From positions 1,116,001-1,180,000 of the forward strand of contig CBDDKZ010000005.1 in assembly GCA_965230415.1 (NCBI GenBank): DNA of 64,000 bases. The letters are read 5' to 3'. Under the pieces are notes generated by a model, which worked only from the letters and a program-made list of their open reading frames with translations, made no database searches and had not been told where the DNA came from. Position numbers and translations under genes: made by a program. Below, piece by piece: positions 1 to 8,398 of the stretch (the first letter of the stretch is position 1; every line of letters begins with the position of its first letter). This stretch comes from CBDDKZ01 sp965230415. Lineage in GTDB: Bacteria; Bacteroidota; Bacteroidia; Cytophagales; JAAEPT01.

Positions 1-631
1 CAATTTCGCCAATCATTACAATTGCATCAGTCTCTTCATCGTTCATTAGCAATTCTACCGCCTGCTTAGTAGAAGTACCGATAATTGGGTCACCACCGAT
101 ACCAATTGCGGTAGAAATACCCAAACCAGCTTTAACCACCTGGTCAGCAGCCTCATACGTTAATGTTCCTGATTTAGAAACGATTCCTATCTTTCCAGAT
201 TTGAAAACGAATCCAGGCATAATTCCTACTTTTGCTTCACCCGGAGTGATTACTCCCGGGCAGTTAGGACCCACCATCGTCACGCCCTTCTTTTTAATAT
301 ATTCTTTAACCGGAATCATATCTTTAACCGGAATACCTTCGGTAATTGTTATTATTACTCCGATTCCAGCCTGTGCTGCTTCCATTACAGCATCTGCTGC
401 AAACGCTGGTGGAACAAAAATTATTGACACATCAGCACCTGTTGCTTTAATTGCTTCGGCTACTGTATTAAAAACCGGTTTACCTAAATGTTCCTGACCT
501 CCCTTACCCGGAGTAACACCGCCAACAACATTCGTCCCGTATTCTATCATTTGTCCGGCATGGAAAGTACCTTCCGAACCTGTAAAACCTTGTACGATTA
601 CTTTTGAATCTTTATTAACTAATACACTCAT
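1..631 (-). CDS. sucD: Succinyl-CoA ligase, ADP-forming, alpha subunit (3' end outside the window)
   Basis: Succinyl-CoA synthetase alpha subunit of the TCA cycle, which couples succinyl-CoA hydrolysis to nucleotide triphosphate synthesis with the beta subunit SucC in the cytoplasm. About 210 N-terminal residues are visible. The protein starts MSVLVNKDSKVIVQGFTG, and the CoA-binding Rossmann fold shows GFTGSEGTFHAGQM and GGVTPGKGG. Further on come GPNCPGVITPGE and the SKSGTLTYE segment, both diagnostic of this family. The reading frame runs off the window edge, so the phosphohistidine region cannot be checked. The start is set by the CAT at 629-631, which lies a short distance downstream of a good Bacteroidota promoter. 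sucC is not adjacent on the visible side. Identification is by family motifs and is secure. Confidence 0.95.
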   Translation of the reverse strand, partial: MSVLVNKDSKVIVQGFTGSEGTFHAGQMIEYGTNVVGGVTPGKGGQEHLGKPVFNTVAEAIKATGADVSIIFVPPAFAADAVMEAAQAGIGVIITITEGIPVKDMIPVKEYIKKKGVTMVGPNCPGVITPGEAKVGIMPGFVFKSGKIGIVSKSGTLTYEAADQVVKAGLGISTAIGIGGDPIIGTSTKQAVELLMNDEETDAIVMIGEI

Positions 632-654
632 ATTCTCTTCAAATTATGAGCTTA

Positions 655-684
655 CAAATTTAGGCTAATTTGTCTCTAAAACAA
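655..684 (-). promoter_or_regulatory. Bacteroidota-type promoter of sucD
   Basis: Read on the minus strand, TTG (682-684) is followed by a 19-bp spacer and TAAATTTG (655-662). This matches the -33 TTG / -7 TAnnTTTG consensus of the Bacteroidota primary sigma factor with ideal spacing. It lies 24 bp upstream of the sucD start codon. Confidence 0.75.
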
Positions 685-841
685 GTTTTTTAATTGATTA
701 CGAAACACGCCCTTTCACTGTTTTATCAGAAGCAGAAGTAAGCCAATATCGTGACAATTAAGCATATAAAATACTAAATTTAAGTCGATTACATGACACA
801 AGCACAAATTCAACGTTTCTGTTATTCCCGTTGCGAAAAAA

Positions 842-2107
842 TTAGTAGTTGTATTTTTTCTTCCACAATTTTTGTAGTCTTGTTCGCAATTCGTTTTCAC
901 GAGCGTTAATTGCAGGATCGTATAAACGGGTACCGCTTAATTCCTCTGGAAGGAATTCCTGCTCTACAAAATTGCCCGGATAATCATGTGCGTACTTATA
1001 ATCTTCACCATAACCCAATTCTTTATTTAGTTTGGTATAGGCTCCCCTCAAATGCAAAGGCACTGGCAAATCGCCATGTTGCTTCACCAATTGTTGGGCG
1101 CTATTTATCGCCAGATAAGCCGAATTACTCTTGGAAGATGCTGCGAGGTAAGTTGTTGTTTGAGAAAGTATGATACGTGCTTCCGGATAACCTATTACAG
1201 AAACTGCCTGAAAACAGTTATTTGCCATCACAATTGCAGTTGGATTAGCATTGCCAATATCCTCAGAAGCGAGGATCAATAAACGGCGCGCGATAAATTT
1301 GGGATCTTCTCCACCTTCAATCATTCTGGCCAGCCAATAAATTGCTGCATTGGGATCGCTCCCACGTATTGATTTGATAAATGCAGAAATAATATCATAG
1401 TGCATATCTCCCTGCTTATCATAAATAACTGCCCTTTCCTGCACATTGTTAAACACCATGTCGTTATTGATAATGAGCGGAGTCTCATTTGTAGAATCAG
1501 CAACAAGTTCTAATAAGTTGAGTAGTTTACGCGCATCTCCTCCTGAGAGCTTCAAAAGTGCATCTACTTCTTTGAACTCAATCTGACGTTTTGACAAGTC
1601 CGTATCATTGTTTGCTGCATATGTCAAAAGCTCGGTAAGTTCTTCTCTGCTCAAATGATTTAAGACATAAACCTGGCAACGGGACAAAAGAGCGGCATTA
1701 ACTTCAAAAGAAGGGTTTTCGGTGGTCGCTCCTATCAGTTTAATTGCCCCTCTCTCAACAGCTCCCAAAAGTGCATCTTGCTGCGATTTACTAAAGCGGT
1801 GTATTTCATCAATAAAAAGTATGGTTCGTTGAAAACCGCCTGCTTTTGCTATCACCTCACGCACATCTTTCACCCCCGAACTAATAGCAGATAGTGTAAA
1901 AAAGCGCGATTTTGTTTGATTGGCGATGATGTTAGCCAATGTGGTCTTACCAACCCCCGGCGGGCCCCAGAAAATCATCGAGGGCGTATAGTCCTTTTCC
2001 AAAGCTTTGCGTAACAGTCCCTTTTCTCCTACCAGGTGCTTTTGGCCGAAAAAAGTATCTAATGAGTGCGGACGCATGCGCTCTGCCAGAGGACTTAAAC
2101 TATTCAT
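842..2107 (-). CDS. rarA: Replication-associated recombination protein A (RarA/MgsA AAA+ ATPase)
   Basis: A 421-aa AAA+ ATPase of the RarA/MgsA/WRNIP1 family, which acts at stalled replication forks. Visible motifs are Walker A GPPGVGKT (residues 48-55), Walker B ILFIDE (96-101) followed by IHRF, sensor 1 GATTENPSFEVN (126-137) and an SR arginine-finger pair (142-143). The C-terminal half contains the family's DPNAAIYWLARMIEGGEDP and ASEDIGNANP segments, the tetramerisation region. Length is normal for the family. It is a single gene with a free intergenic region on each side, convergent with nothing. The start chosen gives the usual N-terminus, with PLAERMRP at residues 6-13. No irregularities were seen. 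Confidence 0.96.
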   Translation of the reverse strand: MNSLSPLAERMRPHSLDTFFGQKHLVGEKGLLRKALEKDYTPSMIFWGPPGVGKTTLANIIANQTKSRFFTLSAISSGVKDVREVIAKAGGFQRTILFIDEIHRFSKSQQDALLGAVERGAIKLIGATTENPSFEVNAALLSRCQVYVLNHLSREELTELLTYAANNDTDLSKRQIEFKEVDALLKLSGGDARKLLNLLELVADSTNETPLIINNDMVFNNVQERAVIYDKQGDMHYDIISAFIKSIRGSDPNAAIYWLARMIEGGEDPKFIARRLLILASEDIGNANPTAIVMANNCFQAVSVIGYPEARIILSQTTTYLAASSKSNSAYLAINSAQQLVKQHGDLPVPLHLRGAYTKLNKELGYGEDYKYAHDYPGNFVEQEFLPEELSGTRLYDPAINARENELRTRLQKLWKKKYNY

Positions 2108-2249
2108 AATCGTAACTGATAAGTAAATTCTACTAATTTAAGCATTATTGTACAGTGCAAACAATGAAGTAAGCTGTATTTATTATTAGCTGCCTCAATC
2201 CTATTGTAACTTTTACCGTATACTTTATCATAAAGTAATAAACAGATCA

Positions 2250-2900
2250 ATGAAAAACCTTTTTGTCATCATTTTAGTAAGTTTTTCTTTTTTGGCATTT
2301 ACTCAGCACAAAACCTATACGGAAGAACAAAAAAAGGCCATAGAGCTTTTGAATTTAGGCAATGAAAAAATCGGCTATAAGAGTTTTGAAGAAGCAATAA
2401 TTCACTATACGGCAGCTTTGGTGCACTGGCCAGAATTCAAAGAAGCTTATAAAAATCGAGGCATCTGTTATGCCTTACTCAAGAATAACATCAGGGCGAT
2501 TGAAGATTATAAGAAGGCACTGGCGCTCGATTCACTGGATCCGTACCTGCATAATTTTCATGGTTTTGCAATGGCCGAGATTGCATTTGAAAAAAACGAT
2601 TACGAACATTTTGAAAAAGCTATATCGGAAATAGATAAAGCCATTACTCTGAATCCCGAATATACCGAAGCTTACGTTAACAAAGGGATTATATCGCTAT
2701 GGCTGGATAAAGTTGACGATGCTATCTCGCTTTTTGATAAAGCTATTTCATTGAATGGTAACAATTCGAAGGCTTACTACAACAGGGGTATTTGCCACCA
2801 CAAAAAAGGCAGTGAAGCCAGGGCATGCATAGACTGGTCCAAAGCTCGGACGCTCAATTACCCGCTCGCCGGAAATATGATTTCGCAATACTGCGAATAA
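2250..2900 (+). CDS. Secreted or periplasmic TPR-repeat protein
   Basis: A 216-aa protein with a probable signal peptide (residues 1-18, MKNLFVIILVSFSFLAFT) and no lipobox cysteine. The rest is helical TPR repeats. Recognisable units start near residues 26 (EQKKAIELLNLGNEKI), 61 (EFKEAYKNRGICYALLKN), 137 (NPEYTEAYVNKGIISLW) and 170 (NNSKAYYNRGICHHKKG), with the typical final SKARTLN motif. It probably serves as a protein-interaction scaffold in the cell envelope. It sits alone between the divergent rarA gene and fbaA on the same strand, 148 bp away, where fbaA has its own promoter. No specific partner can be inferred. Confidence 0.85.
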   Translation: MKNLFVIILVSFSFLAFTQHKTYTEEQKKAIELLNLGNEKIGYKSFEEAIIHYTAALVHWPEFKEAYKNRGICYALLKNNIRAIEDYKKALALDSLDPYLHNFHGFAMAEIAFEKNDYEHFEKAISEIDKAITLNPEYTEAYVNKGIISLWLDKVDDAISLFDKAISLNGNNSKAYYNRGICHHKKGSEARACIDWSKARTLNYPLAGNMISQYCE

Positions 2901-2986
2901 ATCCGAATTATAAAGCGTCAAATAAATCATTTAATAGGTCAGATCATTTAAGTAAGTCTAAAAACAGGAATATTACGCAGAAAAAA

Positions 2987-3017
2987 TTCGTGTAAATGCT
3001 AATTTCTAGTAAATTTG
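2987..3017 (+). promoter_or_regulatory. Probable Bacteroidota-type promoter of fbaA
   Basis: The -7 element TAAATTTG (3010-3017) fits TAnnTTTG. A weak -33 element, TTCG at 2987-2990, lies 19 bp upstream. The -7 box is 31 bp before the fbaA start codon. The -33 element has one mismatch, so confidence is moderate. Confidence 0.6.
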
Positions 3018-3048
3018 CGTACTCAAAATTCAAGAAAACACGAAGAAA

Positions 3049-4128
3049 ATGAGCGAAATATTAAATAAAATTAAACCTGGTGTAGCTACAGGTGACGCTG
3101 TACAGGAGATTTTCCAATTGGCAAAAGATAACCAGTTTGCACTTCCCGCAGTAAATGTTGTTAGTTCAAACTCTATTAATGGTGTAATTGAAACGGCAAG
3201 AGATATCAATTCACCCGTAATTGTACAATTCTCAAATGGTGGAGCTCAATTCTTCGCTGGTAAAGGTCTGGGCAACGACGGACAAAAAGGTGCAATTGCC
3301 GGAGCCGTTTCCGGAGCACATCATGTACGCAGCATGGCCGAAGCTTATGGAGCAGTAGTTATTCTTCATACAGACCACTGCGCTAAGAAATTATTACCTT
3401 GGATCGACGGAATGTTGGACGCAGGTGAAGACTTTTATAAGGTGCACGGCCAACCTTTATTCAGCTCACACATGATTGATTTGTCGGAAGAGCCTATTGA
3501 AGAAAACATTGAAATTTGCAAAAGCTATTTAGAGCGTATGAGCAAATTAGATATGACACTTGAAATTGAATTAGGTGTAACCGGAGGTGAAGAAGATGGT
3601 GTAGACAATACAGATGTTGATGCTTCTAAACTTTATACTCAACCCGAAGAAGTTGCCTATGCTTATGAAGAACTTATGAAAGTGAGCCCTAGATTTACTA
3701 TAGCTGCTGCTTTTGGTAATGTTCATGGTGTATACAAACCAGGTAATGTGAAGCTTACTCCAAAAATTCTTGACAATTCGCAGAAATACGTTCAGGAAAA
3801 ATTCAGCACAGGTGAAAAACCTATTGATTTCGTTTTCCACGGAGGATCAGGATCTACTGTTGAAGAAATCAGAGAAGCCATTTCATACGGAGCTATCAAA
3901 ATGAATATCGACACTGATTTACAATGGGCATTTTGGGACGGTATCAGGGCTTACGATGCTGAGAAGCATGATTACTTACAAGCACAAATTGGTAACCCGG
4001 AAGGAGCAGACGAGCCTAACAAAAAATTCTACGACCCTCGTGTATGGTTGAGAAAAGCAGAAGTATCGTTCAATGAGCGACTAAAAGCTGCTTTCGAAGA
4101 CCTAAACAACGTAGGTACGTTGGGTTAA
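3049..4128 (+). CDS. fbaA: Class II fructose-bisphosphate aldolase
   Basis: A zinc-dependent aldolase that interconverts fructose 1,6-bisphosphate with dihydroxyacetone phosphate and glyceraldehyde 3-phosphate, in glycolysis and gluconeogenesis. It is 359 aa, the same length as the E. coli enzyme, and active-site positions fall at the same numbers. D109 and H110 are in HTDHCAKK, a glutamate pair is at 181-182 in GGEED, H226 is in GNVHGVYKPG, H264 is in FHGGSGS and N286 is in KMNIDTD. It is therefore a class IIA enzyme with intact metal ligands and phosphate-binding loops. It is a single gene with its own promoter and a strong terminator just downstream. Confidence 0.97.
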   Translation: MSEILNKIKPGVATGDAVQEIFQLAKDNQFALPAVNVVSSNSINGVIETARDINSPVIVQFSNGGAQFFAGKGLGNDGQKGAIAGAVSGAHHVRSMAEAYGAVVILHTDHCAKKLLPWIDGMLDAGEDFYKVHGQPLFSSHMIDLSEEPIEENIEICKSYLERMSKLDMTLEIELGVTGGEEDGVDNTDVDASKLYTQPEEVAYAYEELMKVSPRFTIAAAFGNVHGVYKPGNVKLTPKILDNSQKYVQEKFSTGEKPIDFVFHGGSGSTVEEIREAISYGAIKMNIDTDLQWAFWDGIRAYDAEKHDYLQAQIGNPEGADEPNKKFYDPRVWLRKAEVSFNERLKAAFEDLNNVGTLG

Positions 4129-4150
4129 TCTCAAACAATATAATTGAAAC

Positions 4151-4179
4151 AAAAAGGGCTACCTCGGTAGTCTTTTTTG
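4151..4179. terminator. Bidirectional intrinsic terminator between fbaA and the convergent gene
   Basis: A hairpin with core CTAC-CTCG-GTAG (4159-4170) is extended by G·U/G-C pairs and flanked by an A-run (4151-4155) and a T-run (4173-4178). It can therefore end transcription in both directions. It lies 22 bp after the fbaA stop and about 27 bp after the stop of the convergent minus-strand gene. Confidence 0.8.
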
Positions 4180-4206
4180 TTTATTAGCTATTTCGGTGTA
4201 TATGCG

Positions 4207-5280
4207 TTAATGAATCAGGAATTTTTCACTGCCACGGTATTTACCATTTGCACTTACCAACTTACAAAGGTAAAGCCCACTTTGATATCCCTGAGCTTGC
4301 CAACGAAACTCATGCTTACCTGCAGCCAGATCTTGAGCAACAATCGTTTCTATACGCTGACCACGAACATCGAAGACCTGCAATTCAATAGAATTAGACT
4401 CTTTTAATTCAAACCTTATTGTTGTATTTTCTTCAAAAATAGTTGGTGTTAGAGAAAGCGGTAAATTATGCCAACTATTTTCTTCGAGTCCTGTTAACCC
4501 GCAATTACCAGCCCAATTTACCAGGGCACGGGAAAAATCATTACTCACGGTAAAAATCCCTGAAATTGAAATAGAATACCCCAAAACGACCACTTTTCCA
4601 GCCCCATATTTGGCGACCACTAACGCAGGCGACCTAGAAATACGGCCGCGCGTCAACACATAATAGTTGGGGTCAATTTCTATCATCTGATCAGCGGGAA
4701 AGGGCAATTCATCTTCTTCGAAACCTTCTGTAAGAGGATGCCCCGGTAAGCGAATGTCCACAGGCATATCATCTGTATTATACTCATTATCAAACAATAT
4801 AGGATAGGGCAATAGCGATGGACTTACCTGATCATTTGCTTGTTGAAAGGGGTTTGGCTGTTCCACCACCAAACTACCTCCGGAAAAAACGAAAGACTTA
4901 AAATCATCGGCGTTGGCCTCAAAATCCGCTAAATCACCAATAGTTAACTGAGCCCAGCCTGTCGGTAGATAAAGGATATCATATTGTTCAAATATGGCCA
5001 GGTTTGATGTAGGCTCGATTATATCATAAGAGTAACCAACAAACCCGAGGCGAGCCCCGACAAATTCATAACCTGCTGTTTTAAAAAGACCAATTTTAAA
5101 GGTTTCACAGTCAGAAAAGGTTTTAATCGGTGTAGTTGTTGTAAATAGAACGGTTGAACTATCATTCATCGCGTCTCTGTTAATATCTTGCGCAAGAGCA
5201 CTATTACATATACCCAGTAAACAACTAATTGCAATGTGAAGCCTACGATATATTCTTCTATTAAATCGGATATCCCTCAT
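4207..5280 (-). CDS. Secreted T9SS type A protein with a glutamine-amidotransferase-like domain, paralogue 1
   Basis: A 357-aa secreted protein. An N-terminal signal sequence (about residues 1-31, ending SALAQ) is followed by an alpha/beta region of about 200 residues. This has features of the GATase1-like/ThuA-like superfamily: KIGLFKTAGYEF at the start, a YDILYLPTGWAQ strand, GGSLVVEQPNPFQ and GAGKVVVLGYS. No catalytic Cys-His pair is evident, so it may bind rather than catalyse. The last ~85 residues are a T9SS type A sorting domain (LQVFDVRGQRIETI, then SGLYLCKLVSANGKY). It aligns along its whole length with the next upstream gene, so the pair is a tandem duplication. The precise function is unknown, and the domain assignment is from pattern, not a search. 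Confidence 0.8.
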   Translation of the reverse strand: MRDIRFNRRIYRRLHIAISCLLGICNSALAQDINRDAMNDSSTVLFTTTTPIKTFSDCETFKIGLFKTAGYEFVGARLGFVGYSYDIIEPTSNLAIFEQYDILYLPTGWAQLTIGDLADFEANADDFKSFVFSGGSLVVEQPNPFQQANDQVSPSLLPYPILFDNEYNTDDMPVDIRLPGHPLTEGFEEDELPFPADQMIEIDPNYYVLTRGRISRSPALVVAKYGAGKVVVLGYSISISGIFTVSNDFSRALVNWAGNCGLTGLEENSWHNLPLSLTPTIFEENTTIRFELKESNSIELQVFDVRGQRIETIVAQDLAAGKHEFRWQAQGYQSGLYLCKLVSANGKYRGSEKFLIH

Positions 5281-5339
5281 ATTATTCAGGCTAAGTTCTA
5301 AAATCTACTGACACCTACTATTATTAATACCAGCAACGA

Positions 5340-5349
5340 TTCAATATAG
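5340..5349 (-). promoter_or_regulatory. Shared upstream element of the two T9SS type A paralogues, copy 1
   Basis: TTCAATATAG (CTATATTGAA on the coding strand) occurs 60 bp upstream of this gene. It recurs 86 bp upstream of the paralogue, where it is half of a 15-bp palindrome. It could be a retained regulatory site or residual duplication homology. Confidence 0.3.
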
Positions 5350-5467
5350 CTTTTGCCTGGCTTCGGTTCAATAAAAAAAGCACAACATTTGCAGCTAATA
5401 AACTTCTGTTAATACCTGCTAAACATTCGCTGAACCTAGAGAAAAAAAATCGGGATTTTTGGGTTTC

Positions 5468-5504
5468 AAAAATAGTGCAGACGACCATCTAATCATCTGC
5501 ACTA
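5468..5504 (-). terminator. Intrinsic terminator of the 5578-6654 gene
   Basis: On the minus strand a 9-bp perfect stem (TAGTGCAGA, pairing 5496-5504 with 5473-5481) with a 14-nt loop is followed directly by five U residues (5468-5472). It lies 74 bp beyond the stop codon of the upstream gene. Confidence 0.8.
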
Positions 5505-5577
5505 CTTGTTTATACTTTACAGCTTTTCAATACACAGCTCAGGGCACCCTTTATTAAGAAGGTATCCCATACAGCAT

Positions 5578-6654
5578 TTAACGAATAAAGAATTTCGTTC
5601 TATTACGATACCTGCCATTGCCACTTACAAGCTCGCAAAAATACAAGCCATTCTGATACCTCTCTGCTTGCCAGTTTAGACGATGAGTTCCTGCTTCTAA
5701 TTCCTCACTGACTACTGTTTCCAAAAGCATACCCCTACTATCAAAAATGCGTACCTGTGCATTTCCAGCTTCTGCCAAATTTATAGTTATCAGCGTATTC
5801 GCATTAAACACATTTGGGTTAAGGTTTAAAGAACTATTATTAGGTTCTAAATCTTCATTCAAACCAACTGTCAATCCACACGACCCTGCCCACTCCATTA
5901 GTGCATGGCCAAAGTTATCACTTACGGTAAATGTTCCGGTTAGCGACAACGAATAACCGAGGACAAGCACTTTCCCGGTACCGAATTCAGTCACAACCAT
6001 ACCTGGCGCACCAGAAACAAGCCCCCGTGTTAAGACTTGGTAATTAGAATCTACTTCTATCATTTGATCTGCCGGGAAAGGAAGCTCTTCAGGTGCAAAG
6101 CCCTTTGTCAAAGGGTGCTGATCATCGACTATTACCAATGGCATATCACTTAGATTATAGCTATTATCAAACAAAATAGGATAAGGTAATAATGCCGGGC
6201 GCACCTGATGATTAGGTTGCTGAAATGGATTTGCCTGTTCAACTACCAAACTACCTCCATCATGCACATAACTTTTGAAGTCTTCGGCGTTACTCTCCAA
6301 TTCATCCAAATGCCCTATGGATACCTGAGCCCAATTTGACGGCAGGTAGATAATATCATATAGTTCAAATACATCGATATCGGAAGTAGGCGCGATAAGT
6401 GTGTAGTTATAGCCCAGTGAATCAAGTCGAGCGCTCACATTTTCAAATGCTCCTGTTTCAAACAAGCCAATCTGCAAAAGTTCACAATCAGATGAAATTC
6501 GATGCTGTTCGTCAAAAATTGGTACGGATACTAGGTTAGCTTCAAGCGCATCGTTGTTCTGGTCCTGCCCGAAAGCTAAATCCGCAAAGCTCATTGAAAT
6601 GAATAAAAGGCTTAAACCAGTGAGCCATTTTCTTATTTGTAAATTTTTTCTCAT
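5578..6654 (-). CDS. Secreted T9SS type A protein with a glutamine-amidotransferase-like domain, paralogue 2
   Basis: A 358-aa paralogue of the downstream 357-aa gene, with the same order of parts. The signal peptide covers about residues 1-29 (ending DLAFGQ). The GATase1/ThuA-like region contains ELLQIGLFETGAFEN, YDIIYLPSNWAQ, GGSLVVEQANPFQ, PFPADQMIEVDSNY and GTGKVLVLGYS. The type A sorting tail contains VRIFDSRGMLLETV and NGLYFCELVSGNGRY. It carries its own terminator and a ~290-bp spacer before the paralogue, so the two are probably transcribed separately. Function is unknown. Secretion through T9SS is a strong inference from the tail. Confidence 0.8.
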   Translation of the reverse strand: MRKNLQIRKWLTGLSLLFISMSFADLAFGQDQNNDALEANLVSVPIFDEQHRISSDCELLQIGLFETGAFENVSARLDSLGYNYTLIAPTSDIDVFELYDIIYLPSNWAQVSIGHLDELESNAEDFKSYVHDGGSLVVEQANPFQQPNHQVRPALLPYPILFDNSYNLSDMPLVIVDDQHPLTKGFAPEELPFPADQMIEVDSNYQVLTRGLVSGAPGMVVTEFGTGKVLVLGYSLSLTGTFTVSDNFGHALMEWAGSCGLTVGLNEDLEPNNSSLNLNPNVFNANTLITINLAEAGNAQVRIFDSRGMLLETVVSEELEAGTHRLNWQAERYQNGLYFCELVSGNGRYRNRTKFFIR

Positions 6655-6940
6655 AGTTAGAATGATTAACAGTTCTGTTCTTTAATTATACTAATGTGTT
6701 ACTATAATAGCGCAATTCCACTTTATTGTACAATCTATATTCAATATAGTTCAATTTTCCATACATTATAAGTGTTATTTTTATTGTTTATGATAAAGTT
6801 CTTTGGTCATAACAAGCTGTAATAATAACTTCTATGAAACAACATATTGTTGTTACACTAATAAACTTAAGTTGAAACTAATAACTGTATAAAAATTTAG
6901 TGGTTGAATGCTGAAAGATGGAGTTTTGGAACGACATGAC
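6655..6940. other. AT-rich intergenic leader region with a palindrome
   Basis: No gene is seen here. It is the upstream region of the 5578-6654 gene and contains the perfect palindrome CTATATTCAATATAG (6735-6749). Its right half recurs upstream of the paralogue. No clean TAnnTTTG promoter was found. Confidence 0.5.
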
Positions 6941-7004
6941 ACCTGGAAGGTATTTTTTTAAACCTATAAGGTATTTTTTAAAACCTGGAAGGTTCGTAAA
7001 TAAA
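6941..7004. repeat. Phased dyad array 1 (units 1-3 plus first base of unit 4)
   Basis: The 11-bp dyads ACCTGGAAGGT (6941-6951), ACCTATAAGGT (6962-6972) and ACCTGGAAGGT (6983-6993) start exactly 21 bp apart. The 10-bp AT-rich spacers include runs of T or A. A fourth dyad would start at 7004, again 21 bp on, but an IS110 element splits it after its first base. The rest of the unit lies at 8635-8644. Before insertion the array sat just downstream of the giant gene that ends at 8653. Confidence 0.85.
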
Positions 7005-7030
7005 CTGACTAACTCCCTTATCAATTTACT

Positions 7031-8398
7031 TTAACAAGTAGTTAAAGGGGGATTATCTTCTATTTGAACCATATCTATGGTTATGCTGTAGTTTTTCATC
7101 TGATTCTTTATTCTTTTGATGACCGAATTTCTTTGTTTGTCTTCATCGACATGAAGTTTTATTCTGTTATAGGGCACTCCTTTTGTTACCATATTCCAGA
7201 TGATTACTGCCAGTTTTCTAGCCGTTGCACTAATGGCTGCGGCTCTGCCTTTTCTGAATGATATTTTGGCAAAAAAATCTTTGAGCGGTGTAGACTTCTT
7301 TTGATTTCCTATCACATTAGCAGCATTGCGTAGAGCTATTTTTACTCGATTACTTCCTTTAGGAATACGACTGGAAAGTAATTTGCCTCCACTGACTTTG
7401 TTGTTAGGAGCCAGCCTAAGCCAGCTTGTAAACTGCTTGGCTGTTTCAAACTTACTGATCCCCTCTATCCCCAATTCACTCATCAATGTTAACAGGGTTG
7501 CCGTACTAACACCTTCTATTTGAGAGAGGTCTACTCCTTCAAACATTTGATACGATAAGTTTTGAATATGTAGGTTTTTGGGATCGTTTTTATTGTGTTT
7601 ACGCTTACCCTTTGGGGGAAGGTGTTGTTTTTTATTTTCATCATCAACTATGATGTAATCAAGTTGCTCTCCAATTTCAAGATCACATTGTTTAATCTTG
7701 TCTTGATAAAAATCGTAGGTATCCAACTCTTGCTTAAGGGTAAACAGATAATCTTTTCTTCCATTTCCTTTCAATGCTTTGGCTATTTCTTCTTCACTTT
7801 TCTTGCATCTTTTATCTCTGAATGAAGCTAGTTTTTTCCCATCTGTTTCTCCTTGACAAATAGCTCGGATAATTTTCATGCCTGTAGCACCACAAATGTC
7901 TCGAACCACTACATCAAGACGCAAATTGAGTAGACGCAGGTACTTTTGCATTTTATTACTACTACGGGCAGCGGACTTAATTAACGTATCTCGATGGCGA
8001 CAATAGGTACGAAGAACTTCCGTTTTTTCTTCAGGTAAAAAGCTATGATTGAGAAGCCCCAGCATATGTAATTTCTGTATCCATTGACAGTCTTGTATGT
8101 CTGTTTTTCTACCTTTTATATGCTTGGTGAATTTACCATTACATAAACAGGTTTCAAATCCTGAGGCATCTAAGAGACTGTATAGATTCTGCCAATAACT
8201 ACCTGTGCTTTCTAATGCCACCGTTCGTATCTGATGAGACTTAAGAAAGGAAACCAAATCCTCTAAGTCTTGATGATAAACTCCAAATTCTTTCACCTGA
8301 TCAGCCCCTTGACCTACCGCTACCCAATGAGAACGACTCCCCACATCAATGCCCGCTGCATGAGGATGAACTACTTGCATCTCTACTGTATTACTCAT
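7031..8398 (-). CDS. IS110-family DEDD recombinase/transposase, copy A
   Basis: A 455-aa RuvC-like DEDD recombinase. The acidic residues are visible as D18 (GIDVGSRSHWVA), E63 (ALESTGSYW), D100 and D103 (RKTDIQDC). The C-terminal Transposase_20 domain carries the IEGVSTATLLTLMSELG helix-hairpin-helix and S336 in KVSGGK, the position of the catalytic serine in this family. Known IS110 enzymes use an RNA from the element's non-coding end to pair with both donor and target DNA. The protein is intact and differs from copies B and C at one residue each. The start at 8398 is the only one that keeps the conserved N-terminus. Confidence 0.95.
   Translation of the reverse strand: MSNTVEMQVVHPHAAGIDVGSRSHWVAVGQGADQVKEFGVYHQDLEDLVSFLKSHQIRTVALESTGSYWQNLYSLLDASGFETCLCNGKFTKHIKGRKTDIQDCQWIQKLHMLGLLNHSFLPEEKTEVLRTYCRHRDTLIKSAARSSNKMQKYLRLLNLRLDVVVRDICGATGMKIIRAICQGETDGKKLASFRDKRCKKSEEEIAKALKGNGRKDYLFTLKQELDTYDFYQDKIKQCDLEIGEQLDYIIVDDENKKQHLPPKGKRKHNKNDPKNLHIQNLSYQMFEGVDLSQIEGVSTATLLTLMSELGIEGISKFETAKQFTSWLRLAPNNKVSGGKLLSSRIPKGSNRVKIALRNAANVIGNQKKSTPLKDFFAKISFRKGRAAAISATARKLAVIIWNMVTKGVPYNRIKLHVDEDKQRNSVIKRIKNQMKNYSITIDMVQIEDNPPLTTC

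Noticed and set aside
6941..7004. CRISPR-like regularly spaced repeats
   Set aside because: The repeat unit is only 11 bp with 10-bp AT-rich spacers and four units, and no cas genes are present. It does not fit a CRISPR array.
7064..7261. Small plus-strand reading frames inside each IS110 copy
   Set aside because: They are antisense to the recombinase and lack family features.
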